A program made the position numbers and the translations under genes. From contig DBCY01000165.1 in assembly GCA_002293295.1 (NCBI GenBank), forward strand, positions 1 through 17,562: a stretch of 17,562 nt of DNA, written 5' to 3'. Shown here one piece after another: positions 1 through 8,162 of this stretch (position 1 is the first letter of the stretch; every line of letters starts with the position of its first letter). The DNA is from Ruminococcus sp. UBA946. Its GTDB lineage: Bacteria; Bacillota; Clostridia; Oscillospirales; Ruminococcaceae. The notes beneath the pieces are model-generated. The model ran no database searches and was not told the DNA's origin. It worked only from the letters and a program-made list of their open reading frames with translations.

Positions 1-50
1 GGTATGATTTTTATTTATTATATTTAAACTTTTAGATGTTATGAGGTACC

Positions 51-71
51 AGTTCCTAGTTCCTAATTCCT
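51..71. repeat. Heptamer tandem array at the shikimate kinase 3' end
   Basis: Three consecutive 7-bp units occupy this stretch, AGTTCCT twice and then AATTCCT, preceded at 45-50 by the palindrome GGTACC. The stop codon of the minus-strand shikimate kinase (56-58) and its last codons lie inside the array, so the repeat supplies the C-terminal residues Gly-Ile-Arg-Asn. Arrays with the same 7-bp period occur at 6396-6430, 11470-11504 and 17533-17562. The period is read directly. Calling it a repeat family is inference, by analogy with the heptanucleotide STRR repeats known from cyanobacteria. Confidence 0.6.
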
Positions 72-571
72 GATTTTCTAATGATTTCATCTGTTATAAA
101 TTCCGGCGTGCCGTCCCCGTTTACGGTAACGGATGAATGCTTTTTATATAAATGAATCCTGTCATTATAAATACTATGCAGTTCATCTTTAGTGTTATTC
201 TGTACAAGGGGTCTGTTTAAGTCGTCTTTAATACGGTTATAGCAAGTTTCAAAGCCGACGTCAATATAAATGACGATACCGTTTGAATTTGCCGTTTCGG
301 CGTTTGTTTCCCTCATCATCGCTCCGCCTCCGCAGGCTATGACGCCGTTTTTACAGGAAAGCTCCCGTATTGCTTCAGTTTCGGCGTCGCGGAAAAACTT
401 TTCGCCCTTTTCGGAGAAAATCCGCGGAATATCCATCCCAAGCCTGTTTTCTATAAATTCGTCGGTATCGGTAAAGGGACATTCAAGTTTTCGGGCGAGA
501 AACCTGCCTGCCGTTGATTTTCCGCAGCCCATAAATCCGCACAGAAATATTGTTTTTTTGTTTTCTTTCAT
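56..571 (-). CDS. aroK: Shikimate kinase
   Basis: Cytoplasmic enzyme that phosphorylates shikimate to shikimate 3-phosphate with ATP in the chorismate (aromatic amino acid) pathway. The 171-aa length is normal for the family. Visible motifs are the P-loop GFMGCGKST (residues 12-20), the shikimate-binding Asp in TDTD (35-37), Arg61 in FFRDAE, the CGGG motif (80-83), the lid arginine in NRPL (about 119-122) and a further Arg near 138. It is the last gene of a minus-strand cluster, 90 bp after an unknown 234-aa gene. The ribosome binding site is poor: GGGA lies about 14 nt before the ATG. The last four residues and the stop fall in a 7-bp repeat array, so the C-terminus may have been remodelled. 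aroK and aroL are not distinguished by sequence alone here. Confidence 0.93.
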   Translation of the reverse strand: MKENKKTIFLCGFMGCGKSTAGRFLARKLECPFTDTDEFIENRLGMDIPRIFSEKGEKFFRDAETEAIRELSCKNGVIACGGGAMMRETNAETANSNGIVIYIDVGFETCYNRIKDDLNRPLVQNNTKDELHSIYNDRIHLYKKHSSVTVNGDGTPEFITDEIIRKSGIRN

Positions 572-661
572 ATTTATAAGGATTCCCTTTCGTTCTGCCC
601 GGCATCATGTATTTAAAGCTGCCGGAAAACGCCGGAAACGGTAACAGTTTCACAAACCGTA

Positions 662-1366
662 TTATCCTCCGTCGTCCGTGTCCGAGCTGTTGTCGGCGGC
701 ATATTCGATTACCCTGTTATGAAGCTCCTCTTCAAAGCAGGAGTAGAACATAGCGAAAAGCACGTCGGCGAAACCGAGCAGGAACATATTCTTATTAGTA
801 ATCTCCGCCAATGACGGCACCGAGCTGTAAATAAAAACCTTATACCAGTCGGCTGTAAACGGGGGGAGCGGTTTCCCTTTGCGAACAAGGTACTTTGTTT
901 CCAAAAAAGTCTCCGGTATAATATCCTTGTAATTCTCCGCACCCTTGGCAATCACGGTATTATAAAGCCTGAAAATCTGGTCGTCCGTCATGCATTTGTC
1001 GTCGCACCTGACATTTTTAAGCGTAGGAATACGCACGGCAAGACAGTATACTATAAGCGGAAGAACGCGGTTGTATTCCGGGCTGTTCATCTCACGGCAG
1101 GTATAGTCGTCAATACGCAGTCCCAGAGCCTTTAAGGAATCCGCCTCGGTTATGTTGTTAAGAATAATCTTAAAGGTATCCTTGATATTGATGTTGTAAA
1201 AGTCCTTTTCCGCAAGCGAATAGATATATTTAATTGAATTGTAAAGACAGACCCCGCCTTTGACGATAACATCGGACAGACCGTTTATTGCGTTTGTTTC
1301 GCTGATAAAATTCAAGACATCATCACCTTTCAGATGGGTATATTGCTTAATAAAGTTAAAAAGCAT
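662..1366 (-). CDS. Hypothetical protein, 234 aa
   Basis: I do not recognise this family. The protein appears soluble and largely helical, with no signal peptide and no clear transmembrane segment. It has scattered cysteines, including CDDKC near residues 121-125, and an acidic C-terminus rich in Ser and Asp. It begins 24 nt after the stop of the DUF6076-like gene, so the two are probably co-transcribed and may act together. Its own ribosome binding site is weak (GAAGAG about 14 nt upstream), which could mean translational coupling. A second open frame inside it (709-951) is a shadow. It is probably a real gene, judging by full-length coding and tight operon spacing, but no function can be assigned. 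Confidence 0.75.
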   Translation of the reverse strand: MLFNFIKQYTHLKGDDVLNFISETNAINGLSDVIVKGGVCLYNSIKYIYSLAEKDFYNINIKDTFKIILNNITEADSLKALGLRIDDYTCREMNSPEYNRVLPLIVYCLAVRIPTLKNVRCDDKCMTDDQIFRLYNTVIAKGAENYKDIIPETFLETKYLVRKGKPLPPFTADWYKVFIYSSVPSLAEITNKNMFLLGFADVLFAMFYSCFEEELHNRVIEYAADNSSDTDDGG

Positions 1367-1390
1367 TTAAAATAAATATACTCTTCGGAT

Positions 1391-3166
1391 TTATTCCTCA
1401 TCATCAGAATCCGCGTTCAAATCCCGTTCCTGCATAGCATATGCTTCCTCTCTGGTCATTCTTTTCCAGTTTGGTTCCTTTATTTCGATATATTTCTTAT
1501 TCACAGGCACGGAACTAACGCCGGCGTCCTTTTCGCTGCGTTCCCTGAGCATAGCGTCGGAAAGCGACGCAAAGCTTTCCGGCGTGAAGGGCTTGATTTT
1601 TTCCGCAGCCGGTTCAGCTGTGTTTTCCGGTAAGGCTTCGCCAGTAAAATCCTCCGCTTTGAAATCTATTCCCGCCGAAGTCATTTCGTGCGTTTCATTA
1701 GCTTTTATAACGGATGCGACCGGTCTGTTCATTGTATCGTCAAAGCTTTCCTGTATATACTGACTTGTATTGGATGTCAGGTTTTCCGCGGTTTTATATA
1801 TTTTGCCGGCAGCCTTAACGGCTTCGGCAAGTTCTTCGGAATAAGAAAGGAACTCGGCAAGCTGCCCTACGGTGGCATCTCCGGTTTTTACGTTGCGTTT
1901 CATGTGCGAAAGGTACTGCGACCATTCTTTAAAGTCATTTTCGCTCATACCTTTTCCAAGACGCTTATATAGAGTATTATAAAGCTTCTGTCCCTGTTTT
2001 TCCATTTCCGCCGGAACGGACACCCCTTTGTTGGGCGGGGGGACGAGCCTCCACGGCGGAACGTAAGCCTGTGAAAATGCTCCGTAGGCGCTGTCAGGGT
2101 TCTCGGCGCCGGATAAAGTAGCTTCGGCGGGATTCGGGGTAATTTCCTTTAAGCTTTCCTCATGAAGACGGCGGCAGGTTTTTCCCGAGCTGTTCACCCT
2201 GTCGCAGTATATGCTGTCGGTATCTGCCGCAAAATACCGCGAACAGCTTTTACACCTGCGTATTGTAATATCCTCTTTTAGCATCAGATTAAATTCCAAA
2301 TCAATAACAGCCTTAAAGCTGTCGGGAAGATACACTTCCTCAGGCGTTTCCAGAAAAGCCTCCAAAGCGAACTTCATTTCAATATCAGTAGGTCTGGGCA
2401 TACCCTTGACATAACCGTAGGCATCCATGGCAAGCTTGTCCTTCGTATAAGTATAATCACGGTTTTCGGGCAGGCTTTCATCGGGAACCGATGCGAAAAC
2501 ATCTGAAAATCTTTTGTAAACAGCTTTCGATACCTTGCTTATTACAAAGGTGGAATTAGGAAGCGAGGCGGCGTTGCAAAACGTCGCCGAAGGAAGCCGT
2601 CCGCACGGCAGCCGAAGCTCGTTAGCTGAAACGGATGCGGTTAAATCGAAATAATCCCGCCTTGCGCGGATTGATTCCCTCTTTAATGAAGAGCCGTTTT
2701 CATCATGGTCGTATATAAACGCCAGCTTATTCGACGCGTATTCCTTAATCCTTACGATATTGTTCCATTGATTTATAGCCCTGTTTGCCTTATACTCTGA
2801 AATCCGCTTGAAAATGGCATTCTCGTACGGATTTTTAGATGAAATGCACCTGGTCCAAAGCTCGTCGGAGGTAATCCTGTCGGACATGCATATATATTCA
2901 ATAATACAGTCAGTGACAATTTCCGAAAAATCCGAAGCGATCAGGCTTTCAATATAGGGATGGGCTTTTGAGATAATACTTTTTGCGGTCGTAACATGAT
3001 TTTGGGGAAGCCTGCCGGTTTTGCGCGCTGTTTTGCCCGCCTCGATACACTGCTCCCAGAAATAAGTAAAATCAAACTCTGTGAAATAAAGCAACGATTT
3101 AGCCAGCTCAAGCTTGTATATATTGGTGTTATCCCTTACTGCAAACCTGATATTCTTGAAATTCAT
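1391..3166 (-). CDS. DUF6076-like protein with a Cys4 zinc ribbon
   Basis: A 591-aa protein. The diagnostic part is around residues 300-337, where CKSC (Cys305, Cys308) is followed by YC (Cys321) and GKTC (Cys331). This spacing fits a treble-clef or ribbon zinc site of the kind found in DUF6076 proteins of Clostridia; the family assignment is from memory of the motif. The N-terminal 300 residues are helical and unrecognised. The C-terminal 250 residues are charged and of lower complexity, ending in an acidic DSDDEE tail, which suggests disorder. No signal peptide or membrane segment is seen. The ATG start has AAGGTGA about 8 nt upstream. It is first in a cluster with the 234-aa gene and aroK. 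A nucleic-acid or protein-binding role is possible, but nothing in the sequence settles it. Confidence 0.8.
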   Translation of the reverse strand: MNFKNIRFAVRDNTNIYKLELAKSLLYFTEFDFTYFWEQCIEAGKTARKTGRLPQNHVTTAKSIISKAHPYIESLIASDFSEIVTDCIIEYICMSDRITSDELWTRCISSKNPYENAIFKRISEYKANRAINQWNNIVRIKEYASNKLAFIYDHDENGSSLKRESIRARRDYFDLTASVSANELRLPCGRLPSATFCNAASLPNSTFVISKVSKAVYKRFSDVFASVPDESLPENRDYTYTKDKLAMDAYGYVKGMPRPTDIEMKFALEAFLETPEEVYLPDSFKAVIDLEFNLMLKEDITIRRCKSCSRYFAADTDSIYCDRVNSSGKTCRRLHEESLKEITPNPAEATLSGAENPDSAYGAFSQAYVPPWRLVPPPNKGVSVPAEMEKQGQKLYNTLYKRLGKGMSENDFKEWSQYLSHMKRNVKTGDATVGQLAEFLSYSEELAEAVKAAGKIYKTAENLTSNTSQYIQESFDDTMNRPVASVIKANETHEMTSAGIDFKAEDFTGEALPENTAEPAAEKIKPFTPESFASLSDAMLRERSEKDAGVSSVPVNKKYIEIKEPNWKRMTREEAYAMQERDLNADSDDEE

Positions 3167-3270
3167 CCCGAAATCACCTTTCTTAAGATTTAAAAGTTAA
3201 TGCATTACTTAGTTTTCTCTCCGTTTAAATCCGGTGTGGAAAATAAAATCCATATGCCTTTTGCTCCTTT

Positions 3271-3299
3271 ATTTTAAGTGTTATACTGTTATAACCCAA
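3271..3299 (-). promoter_or_regulatory. Possible sigma-A promoter for the DUF6076-like gene
   Basis: On the minus strand, TTGGGT (3299-3294) is followed after 17 bp by TAAAAT (3276-3271), about 105 bp before the start codon. The -10 is a five-of-six match and the -35 is weak. A palindromic GTTATAAC (3288-3295) overlaps the -35 and spacer. No transcript evidence is available from sequence alone. Confidence 0.3.
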
Positions 3300-3331
3300 T
3301 GGTTTTGTTTAATAATATAACCGGCTTGATG

Positions 3332-4126
3332 TCAGGTGCTTTTTTCGGCAATTAAGATATAAGACAGAGGGAAGCCTTTATTTTCATATAAACCGGTCAT
3401 TCCTATATCATAATCATATTCTTTGAGCTTAACAGTCTTCATGCTGTTTTCGGACAATGCGTTAATAATATCAGACATTGTGTGAGAAAAGCTTGTGAAG
3501 GTTTTGGATTTATATTCCGTTGTCATATATCCCATTCCGTTATTTTCAATCCATGGTTCTTTTCTGAAATAAGAAAAGACCGCTCTGTTCGGGTTATCCG
3601 GTTTGAAACCCTCTTCTTCAGATAAAGGCAGCATATTCACAAACGGGTGGGAATCGTTTATTATCAGCATACCGCCTCGCTTCAGGCATTTTCCGGCTTT
3701 TTCAAACAACAGGGTTAAATCTTCAAACCACGTTAACGCACCGATTGTAAATAAAATTATGTCAAATTTATCGTAAAAACTTTCAGGAATGTCAAGTATA
3801 TTACTGCTAATAAAACTGCAATTTTCGATACCCGCCTTTTCGGCAGTCGCCCTTGCCTGTTCAAGTATATTCTCAGCTATATCAAAACCTATTCCCTGTT
3901 CTATCCCTAAATCCGTAAGAGACAGCAGTTCACGCCCGTTATTGCAGCAGAACTGCGCCGCTGTTTTGCCGTTCAAGTCTAATTCTTCCAGCTCTTTTCT
4001 CATATCGGGATTAAAGAAATAAAGTTTTTCATTTTGTAATAATTCATGATTCTCTTCCCCCCAGTCACGGTGACGGTTTTCAAACGCTTCTTCCCAGGCG
4101 GCTTTATTTGTATCAATATAATTCAT
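3332..4126 (-). CDS. Class I SAM-dependent methyltransferase
   Basis: A 264-aa soluble protein with a Rossmann-type methyltransferase core at about residues 50-165. The SAM-binding motif I is an unusual version, AAQFCCNNGRE (56-66), in place of the common DxGxGxG. It is followed by the acidic GFDIAE (Asp82), the NILDIPE segment near 109-115 and the strand FDIILFTIGAL (121-131). The substrate cannot be read from the sequence. The gene stands alone, transcribed away from the histidine phosphatase gene, with a good ribosome binding site (GGAG, 7 nt before ATG). The class is secure, the specific activity is not. It is only distantly similar to the other methyltransferase in this window, at 14581-15282. 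Confidence 0.88.
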   Translation of the reverse strand: MNYIDTNKAAWEEAFENRHRDWGEENHELLQNEKLYFFNPDMRKELEELDLNGKTAAQFCCNNGRELLSLTDLGIEQGIGFDIAENILEQARATAEKAGIENCSFISSNILDIPESFYDKFDIILFTIGALTWFEDLTLLFEKAGKCLKRGGMLIINDSHPFVNMLPLSEEEGFKPDNPNRAVFSYFRKEPWIENNGMGYMTTEYKSKTFTSFSHTMSDIINALSENSMKTVKLKEYDYDIGMTGLYENKGFPLSYILIAEKST

Positions 4127-4579
4127 TTATTTTCTCCAATTTACAGGGAGGCTAATTTAACAGACTCTCCCGAATTATTAACTGTATAAAAAAAACCTAG
4201 ATTTGTTATATATCAAAACGTTATAACCAAAGTCTCGTAAAACAGATTTGCCTGTTCCGGGTTTTATTTATTGTTAATGTGTGTATGTGAATATCATCAG
4301 GTATAAAATATATATTATTAACCGGTCTGAAGGGAATATGGTACACAATGATTATTACATACTATGCAATATATTATAATAACATATTTTCCGTTAAATT
4401 TCAACGGTTTTAAACCAAGTATTTTTTTGCAGATATATTAACTGTGAGAATTTTACTAATTCAATTGTAAAATACGGCTAATGAATTCAAATAAAAATTA
4501 ATTTTTTATTCATACAAGGTATTCACTATAAATTACTTTTTATGGTATATTATAAAAAAATATAATGCGGGGTACATAT
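4127..4579. other. AT-rich divergent intergenic region
   Basis: About 450 bp between two divergent genes with no open frame of note. It holds the leader of the methyltransferase gene on the minus side and a probable promoter for the histidine phosphatase on the plus side. Other visible structure is small: the palindrome GTTATAAC at 4220-4227 (also present at 3288-3295), a short CCGTT/AACGG hairpin near 4392-4408 and an AT hairpin near 4490-4512. No tRNA, riboswitch or terminator was recognised. Confidence 0.5.
4522..4551 (+). promoter_or_regulatory. Possible sigma-A promoter for the phosphatase–acyltransferase pair
   Basis: TTCACT (4522-4527) is separated by 18 bp from TATATT (4546-4551), which is preceded by TGG, an extended -10 arrangement. 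Transcription would begin near 4558, giving a leader of roughly 20 nt before the ATG at 4580. A perfect TATAAT at 4561-4566 is also present but would leave almost no leader. Confidence 0.4.
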
Positions 4580-5143
4580 ATGACAAATATTTTCTTTGTC
4601 CGCCATGCTCAGCCGGATAAATTCTGGCTAGACGACAGAACGCGCCCTTTGACGGAGCAGGGAATGAAGGACCGTCTGCCTGTAACAAAAGCGCTTGAAA
4701 GCTGTAAAATCCATATTATTTATTCAAGCCCATACAAAAGAAGTTATGATACTGTTTTGCATTATGCTGAAAAATACGGTATGACTATCAATACGGACGA
4801 AAGGCTCAGGGAGCGGAGACAGGGTACTGACAGCGGAAAATTTCTGGAAAAACGGTGGGATGATTTTAACTTTTGTGAGGAGAACGGCGAAAGCCTTATG
4901 AGCGTTCAAAACAGAATAATTGAAGCAGTGAATGAAATTCTGGAAAGGCATCCGAATAAAAATATCGTAATCGGCACTCACGGAACCGCATTAAGCACAA
5001 TCCTTAATTTTTATGATAAAACTTTCGTCTGTGACGGATTCAAAAGAATCTGGCACTGTATGCCGTATATCATAAAATTAAGTTTTGAGCATAAGTATTT
5101 AAAAGTAAAAGAGGAACTGCTGAAAACAGACAAGGTATATTAG
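4580..5143 (+). CDS. Histidine phosphatase family protein
   Basis: A 187-aa cytoplasmic protein of the phosphoglycerate-mutase-like branch, which transfers phosphate through a catalytic histidine. The catalytic set is visible: RHA at residues 8-10 (His9), Arg54 in SSPYKRSYDT, Glu78 in RLRERR and His134 in GTHGTAL. The start is placed at 4580, not the upstream in-frame ATG at 4565, because GCGGGG lies 7 nt before it and the family begins just before the RHA motif. The substrate is unknown; such proteins act on sugar phosphates, nucleotides or phosphoproteins. The acyltransferase gene follows after 34 bp, so they probably form one transcript. Confidence 0.9.
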   Translation: MTNIFFVRHAQPDKFWLDDRTRPLTEQGMKDRLPVTKALESCKIHIIYSSPYKRSYDTVLHYAEKYGMTINTDERLRERRQGTDSGKFLEKRWDDFNFCEENGESLMSVQNRIIEAVNEILERHPNKNIVIGTHGTALSTILNFYDKTFVCDGFKRIWHCMPYIIKLSFEHKYLKVKEELLKTDKVY

Positions 5144-5177
5144 AACTGTCGGTTTTTATTCTGGGGAGGGTAAAGCA

Positions 5178-6245
5178 ATGCGTAAGAGGTATCTTGATAT
5201 GTTGCGGTTGTTCTGTGTTTTTTTGCTGATTCCCTTTCATACGATGATGATGTACAACACCTGGGGTGAAGGCCAGTATGTACCCGGAGTTCCGCTCGAA
5301 GCCGCCGGATGGTTTATACGGATGACATATCCGTGGTTAATGCCTCTGATGTTTGTTATAGCGGGGATGTCCGCACGATATTCGTTGCAAAAACGCAGCG
5401 CCTCGCAATTTCTGTCAGAACGTTTTATCCGCATAGGGCTTCCTTTACTGACAGGGATATTGATTGTAACCCCGTTTTTATCATATACAGCTGATTTGAC
5501 AAATAACAATTACGATAAAGGTTATTTTGCGCACTATTCCGTATTTTTCTCGAAATGGACTGACTTATCCGGTTATGACGGAGGTTTCGGGTTATCTCAC
5601 TTATGGTTTCTGCTGTATCTGCTGATTATTTCAATGGCTGCTCTGCCTGTTTTCTTGTCTGTCAGGAAGCTTCCGCGGTTTTTTGAATGGAGTAAATGGC
5701 CGTTTCCGCTGATAATCGCACTGGGAGCGATACAGGCTCAGGCAGATAATTTCCTGAATTTCGGGGGAAAAAGCCTTATGCAGTATTTTTTATTATTTTT
5801 AATTGGGATGTTCGCTTTATCCCATGAAGAGGTACATGAAAAGCTTGAAAGGTTCAGAGTTTTATTATTAGGAACGGCTTTTGCCGCAGGTGCTGCTTAT
5901 GCTTTTGCGTTAAAGCTTGAATGGAACGGTCTTAAAAATGACATGCCATATTATTCTTACGGCTATTTAATGCTGCTTGCGGTTTTGGGATTCGGCAGAA
6001 GATATTTAAATAAGGAAAACAGGCTTTTGACTTATGCCGCCGGGAGTTCACAGCTCTTTTATATCTTCCATTACCCGGTATTAACTGCCGCCGCATATAT
6101 TTTTATGCCGGTAATACCAAGTATCCCTTTGCAAATATTAACTTTTATCGTTGTTTCATTTATAATGACTGTTTTAATATCGGAAGCCGTGCGCCGCATT
6201 CCTGTTATCAGGGTGTTATTCGGGATGAAATCAACAAAGCATTGA
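5178..6245 (+). CDS. Acyltransferase-3 family integral membrane protein
   Basis: A 355-aa multi-pass membrane protein with roughly ten hydrophobic helices. The N-terminal signature RYLDMLRLFCVFLLIPFHT, with a conserved His at residue 21, followed by a second helix ending in an RYSLQKRS cytoplasmic loop, fits the acyltransferase-3/OpgC group. These enzymes move acyl groups (acetyl or succinyl, for example) onto sugars or surface glycans. The ATG has an excellent ribosome binding site, GGGGAGG 8 nt upstream. It is second after the histidine phosphatase gene and is followed at once by a strong hairpin terminator. The acceptor is unknown; modification of a cell-surface polysaccharide is a guess from the family. 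Confidence 0.85.
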   Translation: MRKRYLDMLRLFCVFLLIPFHTMMMYNTWGEGQYVPGVPLEAAGWFIRMTYPWLMPLMFVIAGMSARYSLQKRSASQFLSERFIRIGLPLLTGILIVTPFLSYTADLTNNNYDKGYFAHYSVFFSKWTDLSGYDGGFGLSHLWFLLYLLIISMAALPVFLSVRKLPRFFEWSKWPFPLIIALGAIQAQADNFLNFGGKSLMQYFLLFLIGMFALSHEEVHEKLERFRVLLLGTAFAAGAAYAFALKLEWNGLKNDMPYYSYGYLMLLAVLGFGRRYLNKENRLLTYAAGSSQLFYIFHYPVLTAAAYIFMPVIPSIPLQILTFIVVSFIMTVLISEAVRRIPVIRVLFGMKSTKH

Positions 6246-6257
6246 AAACATTAAAAC

Positions 6258-6300
6258 CACAGCGGAACCGATTTGTTATCTGTTCCGCTGTGATTCTTAT
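6258..6300. terminator. Bidirectional intrinsic terminator
   Basis: A perfect 11-bp stem (CACAGCGGAAC at 6258-6268 with GTTCCGCTGTG at 6282-6292) with a 13-nt loop. On the plus strand it is followed by a T-rich tail (ATTCTTATTTT). On the minus strand the tail is GTTTTAATGTTTT. It lies between the convergent acyltransferase and small membrane protein genes and can serve both. Confidence 0.8.
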
Positions 6301-6370
6301 TTTAAAAATTTAATCTGTATAACCTACTACCTCATAACAGCTAAAATTTATATATAATAAATTAAAATCT

Positions 6371-6391
6371 TACCGCCGCAAGCGGTATACC
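6371..6391. repeat. Small palindrome pair next to a heptamer array
   Basis: TACCGC (6371-6376) pairs with GCGGTA (6382-6387) around a CGCAA loop. It overlaps the palindrome GGTATACC (6384-6391), and after ACCATT the heptamer array starts at 6396. Such a palindrome joined to a tandem array looks like one end of a small dispersed intergenic element, which is inference only. Confidence 0.4.
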
Positions 6392-6395
6392 ACCA

Positions 6396-6430
6396 TTGTT
6401 AATTGTTAATTTTTAATTATTAATTGGTAC
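6396..6430. repeat. Heptamer tandem array after the small membrane protein gene
   Basis: Five 7-bp units. The first two are TTGTTAA, the next two differ at one position (TTTTTAA, TTATTAA), and the last is TTGGTAC. On the minus strand the array begins 2 nt after the stop codon of the small membrane protein (6433-6435). Read on that strand it starts with GTACC followed by AATT-type units, resembling the GGTACC plus A(A/G)TT units at 45-71. It shares the period but not the unit sequence of the other arrays. Confidence 0.6.
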
Positions 6431-6432
6431 TA

Positions 6433-6729
6433 CTATGCACTCTCCGTCTGTAAATAAGGATTCCTCTCGTATATATTAAGCTCGCTTTTATCCGTGTCAG
6501 CTGCCGAAACTGAAAAAAACAAAACCAGTCCGTACATAGTCAGTATGATTAAACCGATTATAACCAGCGCAGCCGCCGATATCTTTCTTTGCCTTGCAAA
6601 GGGAGGATAATAATCACCGGGTAAAGGCTCAAAGCCGCCGTTATCAGTGTCGCTTTCCGCTTCCTGAATATCCTGTGTATCCTGCATACCGTTACCGGTG
6701 GTATTAATGCCGTTTATCTCATCAGACAT
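6433..6729 (-). CDS. Small single-pass membrane protein, 98 aa
   Basis: No family is recognised. The first 45 residues are acidic and rich in Asp, Glu, Asn and Gly, followed by a PPFARQRK basic patch. One hydrophobic helix follows at about residues 50-75 (AALVIIGLIILTMYGLVLFF), then a short hydrophilic tail. The positive patch before the helix predicts the N-terminus inside and the tail outside. It starts 32 bp after the sensor kinase stop with a usable ribosome binding site (GGTGA 7 nt upstream), so it is very likely co-transcribed with the two-component system. A role as accessory or target of that system is inference from position. Confidence 0.75.
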   Translation of the reverse strand: MSDEINGINTTGNGMQDTQDIQEAESDTDNGGFEPLPGDYYPPFARQRKISAAALVIIGLIILTMYGLVLFFSVSAADTDKSELNIYERNPYLQTESA

Positions 6730-6761
6730 AAAATCACCCGTCCTTTCGTCATATCCATTTA

Positions 6762-8162
6762 TTATTTGACCAGATTTATTTCAAATTCAACATATTCGTT
6801 AATTTCGCTTCTGACAAGGATTGTCCCCCCATGAAGCTTTATAATAGAGCTGACGATGGAAAGTCCCAACCCTACGCCGGTTTTGTCAATGCCCCTGGAT
6901 TCGTCCGCTTTATAAAAACGGTCGAATACTTTATTTATTTCATTTTCATTCAGGCCTTTTCCGCTGTTCTTTATTTTTATCGTAACGGAATCTTCATCCT
7001 GTGAAAATCCGAATTCTATGAAGCCGCCCTTATTTACAAATTTTGCGGCGTTTTCAATCAGATTATACATAACCTGTAATAATAAATCAGGGTCGGCGTA
7101 AACCTCAAACCGGTCCTGGGTTAACCCAAGGACTTCGACATCCTTATTCTCGATAATATGTTCAAAATTAAGCGCGGTGCGCAGAATACCCGGCATCAAA
7201 TCAAAATATTCCTTTGCAACTGTAAGCTCTCCCGCCTCATACTTGGAAATGTTCAGCATGGAACGCACAAGTCTTGAAAGCCTTGTTACTTCATCAGAAA
7301 CAATCCTGAGGTAATGCTTGTGCATTTCCGGAGGGACGGTTCCGTCAAGGATACCGTCAATAAAGCCGCCGATGGTGGTCATAGGCGTTTTGAATTCGTG
7401 CGATACATTGGAAATAAAGCTTTTTCTTGTTTCTTCGATTTCTTCCAGCGAGCTTGCCATTTCGTTAAGGGTATCGGCAAGGAACCCCAGCTCGTTACGG
7501 TCGGCAATATGAAGCTTCCGTGAAAAATCACCCTCCCCGAATCTTCTGGCGGCAAGGGTCATTTCCCTGATGGGCGTCATCAGACGTTTTGTGGCAACAT
7601 AAACCGTAACGAATACTATGGATAAAGTCACGGCTGCGACGGCTCCCAATAATAACAGCAGCCTCGAAAGATACCGGGTCAGCGAGCCGGCGCTCATTTT
7701 GGAAAATAAATAATATATATCTCCCCTGACCTGAATCCTGTATGCAATGTTGAAATACGGCTCGTCATAATAATTCTGAAGCTTTCCGAGTTCATAATAG
7801 CCTTCCTCGGTCACAAGCTCCAGTATTTGCGCTCCCAGCTTTTTCTCCGAATTAAAACAGGGCGGCGCTTCAGAACATACCAAAGCAGCGCCCTCGCTGT
7901 CAAACAATGTAAAATCAGCTTCTGACATATCAGCTATGTCCGTATAAATCTCTTTTAAACTTTCAGTATTAAAACCGCCGGGTTCAGCGCCGGCGGCGGT
8001 AATCCCGAGAACCTCTTTTGCTATGCTCTCCAGGGAATTTCTTTTGTCCGCCTTATAAAATTCAGCCGATACCGCAAGAAGAACAGCGCTGATACAAATG
8101 ACTGACGCCGATATGATTGTAGCGCACAGGTAAAAATATTCGGAGAATATATTCTTACGCAT
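6762..8162 (-). CDS. Sensor histidine kinase with HAMP domain
   Basis: A 466-aa membrane kinase that should autophosphorylate on His and pass phosphate to the adjacent regulator. In order: TM1 (about 9-33), an extracytoplasmic sensor region (34-165), TM2 (167-191), HAMP (192-244), the HisKA dimerisation helix with phospho-accepting His255 in SHEFKTP, then the HATPase domain with N-box MYNLIENAAK, the GKGL motif and the G2 box VGLGLS near 430-437. I place the start at 8162, since that ATG overlaps the regulator's stop in ATGCGTAA (8-bp overlap). The longer frame to 8195 would overlap by 41 bp. The architecture resembles the PhoR/ResE group, but the sensor domain is not recognisable and the signal is unknown. 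Confidence 0.93.
   Translation of the reverse strand: MRKNIFSEYFYLCATIISASVICISAVLLAVSAEFYKADKRNSLESIAKEVLGITAAGAEPGGFNTESLKEIYTDIADMSEADFTLFDSEGAALVCSEAPPCFNSEKKLGAQILELVTEEGYYELGKLQNYYDEPYFNIAYRIQVRGDIYYLFSKMSAGSLTRYLSRLLLLLGAVAAVTLSIVFVTVYVATKRLMTPIREMTLAARRFGEGDFSRKLHIADRNELGFLADTLNEMASSLEEIEETRKSFISNVSHEFKTPMTTIGGFIDGILDGTVPPEMHKHYLRIVSDEVTRLSRLVRSMLNISKYEAGELTVAKEYFDLMPGILRTALNFEHIIENKDVEVLGLTQDRFEVYADPDLLLQVMYNLIENAAKFVNKGGFIEFGFSQDEDSVTIKIKNSGKGLNENEINKVFDRFYKADESRGIDKTGVGLGLSIVSSIIKLHGGTILVRSEINEYVEFEINLVK

Noticed and set aside
270..644. 124-aa plus-strand open frame opposite aroK
   Set aside because: It is antisense to a clear shikimate kinase and its Ser/Pro/Phe-rich composition is that of an antisense shadow.
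709..951. 80-aa minus-strand open frame inside the 234-aa gene
   Set aside because: It is Arg-rich with no family features and lies wholly inside a better gene in another frame, so it is a shadow.
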